From an uncultured Clostridia bacterium (GTDB taxonomy: Bacteria; Bacillota; Clostridia; TANB77; CAG-508): 23,843 bases of DNA. Within the stretch, counting starts at the first letter, position 1; each line of letters begins with the position of its first letter. The position numbers were made by a program, and so were the translations under genes. Positions 21,444 to 23,843 of the stretch are shown piece by piece. Below the pieces are notes generated by a model. The model worked only from the letters and a program-made list of their open reading frames with translations, made no database searches and was not told the origin of the DNA. Location: NCBI GenBank assembly GCA_934140005.1, contig CAKPBB010000025.1, positions 1 through 23,843 on the forward strand. The letters are read 5' to 3'.

Positions 21444-23843
21444 TTACTTTGTAAATTGCAATGACGTACCATTTGCTGCATTTTCATGAATACTACATTC
21501 TTTGTTTACCTTTACTGTACCTTTTAATGAAGTGCAACTCGTAAAAGCATCTTCGGCTATATATACAATTTTCTCCCAATCCAAGCCCTTAATTCCATTA
21601 AGTGTTAGTGTTGAATTATAACCAAAAGCACAATAATTAATCCTCGTCACATCACCTTTTATAACTATTTCTTTTAAAGCCTTTGAACTTGTTACAAAAT
21701 AACTTGGAATTTCATGCATTCCACTTCCTAATGTCACACTTTCCAAAGAAGAACAGCCTTCAAATACAGCCCCACTCATTGTATCTACTGAATCTGGTAT
21801 TACTATTTTTTTCAGCTTTGTTTCCCTAAAACATCTATATCCTAATGATTTTAAACCATCATTTAATGTTATCTCTTCAAGAGTTGAAGATTGAAAACTT
21901 GCAGATGTAATACTTGTTAAATTTTTTGGACATATAAAAGTTTTAAGTCCTGTATTATAAAAAGCATAATTACCAATACTTTTAATCGAACCTGGTAATG
22001 ATATACTTACTAATTTTTTATTGTTATAGCAAAAGCTACTTGAAATTTCCTCAATATTTGATCCAGCTGTAAATTCTATTGTTGTTAAATTTGTACAATT
22101 CATAAAAGCTCCACTTGATATACTAATAACTGTATTTGGAATTATTATTTTTGTTATACTTATACATCCAGCAAATGCATTTTCACCTATACTTGTTACT
22201 CCAGTCGGTATATCTACTTCTGTAACCTCTTTTCCATTTTTCACAAATTTTGTACTTCCACTATATTGATTATTAGCAATTACATTGCCAATATTAGTTA
22301 TGTCACTTACTCTTGTTATACTTGTATTTGTAAATATTGATCCACTTATTGATATTGCTTTATTATTTGAATTATTTATTGTTCCCGAAAACTCTCCAGT
22401 TAAATATATATCATTTTCAAAGCAATTTGCACCTATAGAAGTTATTTTTGATTTTTCTAACCATTCTATTATATTAGTTTTTTCTTCGTTTTCTTTTTTT
22501 CCAAGGTTAGTACAACTTTTAAAAGCCTCTTCTCCAATACTATTTAATTTATTTATATTTGGTAACAGAGTAATAGAGCTACAAGAATTAAAAGCCTGTG
22601 CACCTATTGTTTCTAAATTTAGTGGCCAATGAATTATATTCATTTTAGTTTGACCATTAAAAGCTTCACCTGCTATACTATTAATTGAATCTGGTAAATA
22701 TATATCTCTTAAATTTCCAGACCAGTCAAAAGCTCTTTCACCTATATATTGTAATGTCTCTGGAAATGATATATTTCTAAGATTACCATTTGATATAAAA
22801 GCAAAAGTATCTATTTTTTTACAACCATTATTATCTCTATATTTAAAATCTATTTCTGATAATGAACTGCTCCAAAAAGCTCCATAAGAAATTACACCTA
22901 ATGTTTCAGGAAATATCAATTTTCCAGATAAGTTATAGCACATAGCAAATGAATATATCCCTATATTAGTTAATTGTTCATTTAATTCTAACCCTGTAAT
23001 TTTTACATTATTATAAAAACAATATGTTCCTATACTTTTCACTTTACTTGGTATTACTAACTTATTTTTTATTCCTGTACAAGCTTGAAAAGCACTATTT
23101 CCTATTGCTACTAATTGACTACCATTTTCTCCTTCATCAAAGTTCAATGCTTCTATTCCTGTACAACCATAAAATGCATTATCTTTTATTTCTGTTATAT
23201 AATAAGGTATTGTTAAACTTCCTGTTAATCCACTAAAACCGCTAAATTGTCCTTCTTCTATTACTGTTGCTGATGTTGTTCCATTATCTTCTACGTAAAA
23301 TGATTGGTCAAAAATGTTTTGTATTGAACCAGTCAAATTTGAACAATTCATAAAAACACCTTGTCCTAATACTATTCCTGTATTTTGTATTTCATCTATA
23401 TTTCCACTTAATTTTTTGCAATTATAAAAAGCTTTATAGCCTATTGATTCTATTGAACTTGGTAAATCATTTGGTACGTTTATCTCTAAATTTGTGCAAT
23501 TCATAAAAGTTCTTGCACCAATTCTTTTTAATGTATTTCCAACCTTACTAAAATCTACTTTTTTTATTTGTGTTCCATAATTAAATATATCATCTCCAAG
23601 TTCTTCCACTATATATGCTTTTTCTGATTCTTTTGATATTAATACTGCTGGTATAGATATCGTTCCTTTTAATTCTTTATTATATGCTGTTATCGCACAT
23701 GTTCCCTCTGAAATTTCTTTAAAAGTCCATTCTTCATCATTTGCTACCAACAATCTTTGAGACTTTGCATTCATATATTTATCAAAATCTTTTCCAACTA
23801 TAAAAACTCTTTCGCCATCTACTATTAAATATCCTTCTGCATA
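21444..23843 (-). CDS. BspA-like leucine-rich-repeat surface protein, 5'-partial
   Basis: The frame is open all the way to position 23843 (799 codons in the window): upstream of the internal Met at 23774 it reads YAEGYLIVDGERVFIVGKDF without stop, and that Met has no ribosome site, so the true start is outside. The body is a chain of about thirty LRR_5 (BspA/Treponema pallidum type) units of 20-25 residues with the pattern I-G-x-xAF-xx-Cxx-L-xx-I-xLPxx-L, for example SIGENAFAGCISITKIIIP. Such proteins are exported and bind host proteins or other bacteria in gut and oral species. The C-terminus ends NGTSLQFTK with no LPxTG or membrane anchor, so attachment must lie at the missing N-terminus. 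Genes at 17176 and 2902 with pilin-type heads are possible relatives in mode of display. Confidence 0.88.
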   Translation of the reverse strand, partial: YAEGYLIVDGERVFIVGKDFDKYMNAKSQRLLVANDEEWTFKEISEGTCAITAYNKELKGTISIPAVLISKESEKAYIVEELGDDIFNYGTQIKKVDFSKVGNTLKRIGARTFMNCTNLEINVPNDLPSSIESIGYKAFYNCKKLSGNIDEIQNTGIVLGQGVFMNCSNLTGSIQNIFDQSFYVEDNGTTSATVIEEGQFSGFSGLTGSLTIPYYITEIKDNAFYGCTGIEALNFDEGENGSQLVAIGNSAFQACTGIKNKLVIPSKVKSIGTYCFYNNVKITGLELNEQLTNIGIYSFAMCYNLSGKLIFPETLGVISYGAFWSSSLSEIDFKYRDNNGCKKIDTFAFISNGNLRNISFPETLQYIGERAFDWSGNLRDIYLPDSINSIAGEAFNGQTKMNIIHWPLNLETIGAQAFNSCSSITLLPNINKLNSIGEEAFKSCTNLGKKENEEKTNIIEWLEKSKITSIGANCFENDIYLTGEFSGTINNSNNKAISISGSIFTNTSITRVSDITNIGNVIANNQYSGSTKFVKNGKEVTEVDIPTGVTSIGENAFAGCISITKIIIPNTVISISSGAFMNCTNLTTIEFTAGSNIEEISSSFCYNNKKLVSISLPGSIKSIGNYAFYNTGLKTFICPKNLTSITSASFQSSTLEEITLNDGLKSLGYRCFRETKLKKIVIPDSVDTMSGAVFEGCSSLESVTLGSGMHEIPSYFVTSSKALKEIVIKGDVTRINYCAFGYNSTLTLNGIKGLDWEKIVYIAEDAFTSCTSLKGTVKVNKECSIHENAANGTSLQFTK

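Noticed and set aside
17176..23843. Repeated DNA suggesting a CRISPR array or tandem satellite
   Set aside because: The repetition is at protein level only (RCC1 and LRR units of varying length); no exact direct repeats with regular spacers are seen.

Overview
The window looks like chromosomal DNA of a low-GC, endospore-forming member of the Clostridia (Bacillota), probably an uncultured gut lineage. The evidence is the AT-rich sequence, strong Shine-Dalgarno sites, sigma-A promoters, an hrcA-grpE-dnaK heat-shock operon, a complete spoIIA operon (spoIIAA, spoIIAB, sigF) behind a good sigma-H promoter, and spoIID and spoIIQ directly downstream. Most genes lie on the minus strand. The taxonomic placement is inference from gene content only.

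Layout. 1-1890: hrcA, grpE and the start of dnaK with a CIRCE-like operator. 1977-2846 (+): a lone, degenerate orotate-phosphoribosyltransferase-like gene. 2902-3441: a short pilin-like protein. 3526-8201: an operon of a metallophosphoesterase, rqcP (yabO) and dnaE. 8394-8978: an orphan gene of foreign composition with its own promoter and terminator. 9125-10299: a small membrane protein and truA. 10482-12159 (+): an ECF-type sigma factor followed by a single-pass membrane protein that is probably its anti-sigma or sensor. 12205-13231: a tiny membrane ORF and the diadenylate cyclase cdaA, without the usual cdaR and glmM. 13397-16995: spoIIQ, spoIID, sigF, spoIIAB, spoIIAA, transcribed in the reverse of that order. 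17176-20283: a 1035-residue protein joining a pilin-type N-terminus to RCC1-like repeats. 20284-20608: a long intergenic region with two related hairpins, an orphan plus-strand promoter and two terminators. 20609-21316: a second orphan gene of unlike composition, encoding a polytopic membrane protein. 21444-23843: a BspA-like leucine-rich-repeat protein that runs off the window.

Three themes stand out. First, the forespore commitment switch (SpoIIAA/SpoIIAB/sigma-F) and the engulfment proteins SpoIID and SpoIIQ are contiguous, and sigF is preceded by an unusual SD-hairpin-start leader. Second, two exported proteins share a pilin-like N-terminal module that lacks the usual Glu at +5; one is fused to beta-propeller repeats, and a large LRR protein lies nearby. 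Third, two genes with codon use unlike their neighbours each sit as a self-contained promoter-gene-terminator unit. No rRNA, tRNA, CRISPR array, transposase or integrase was recognised.
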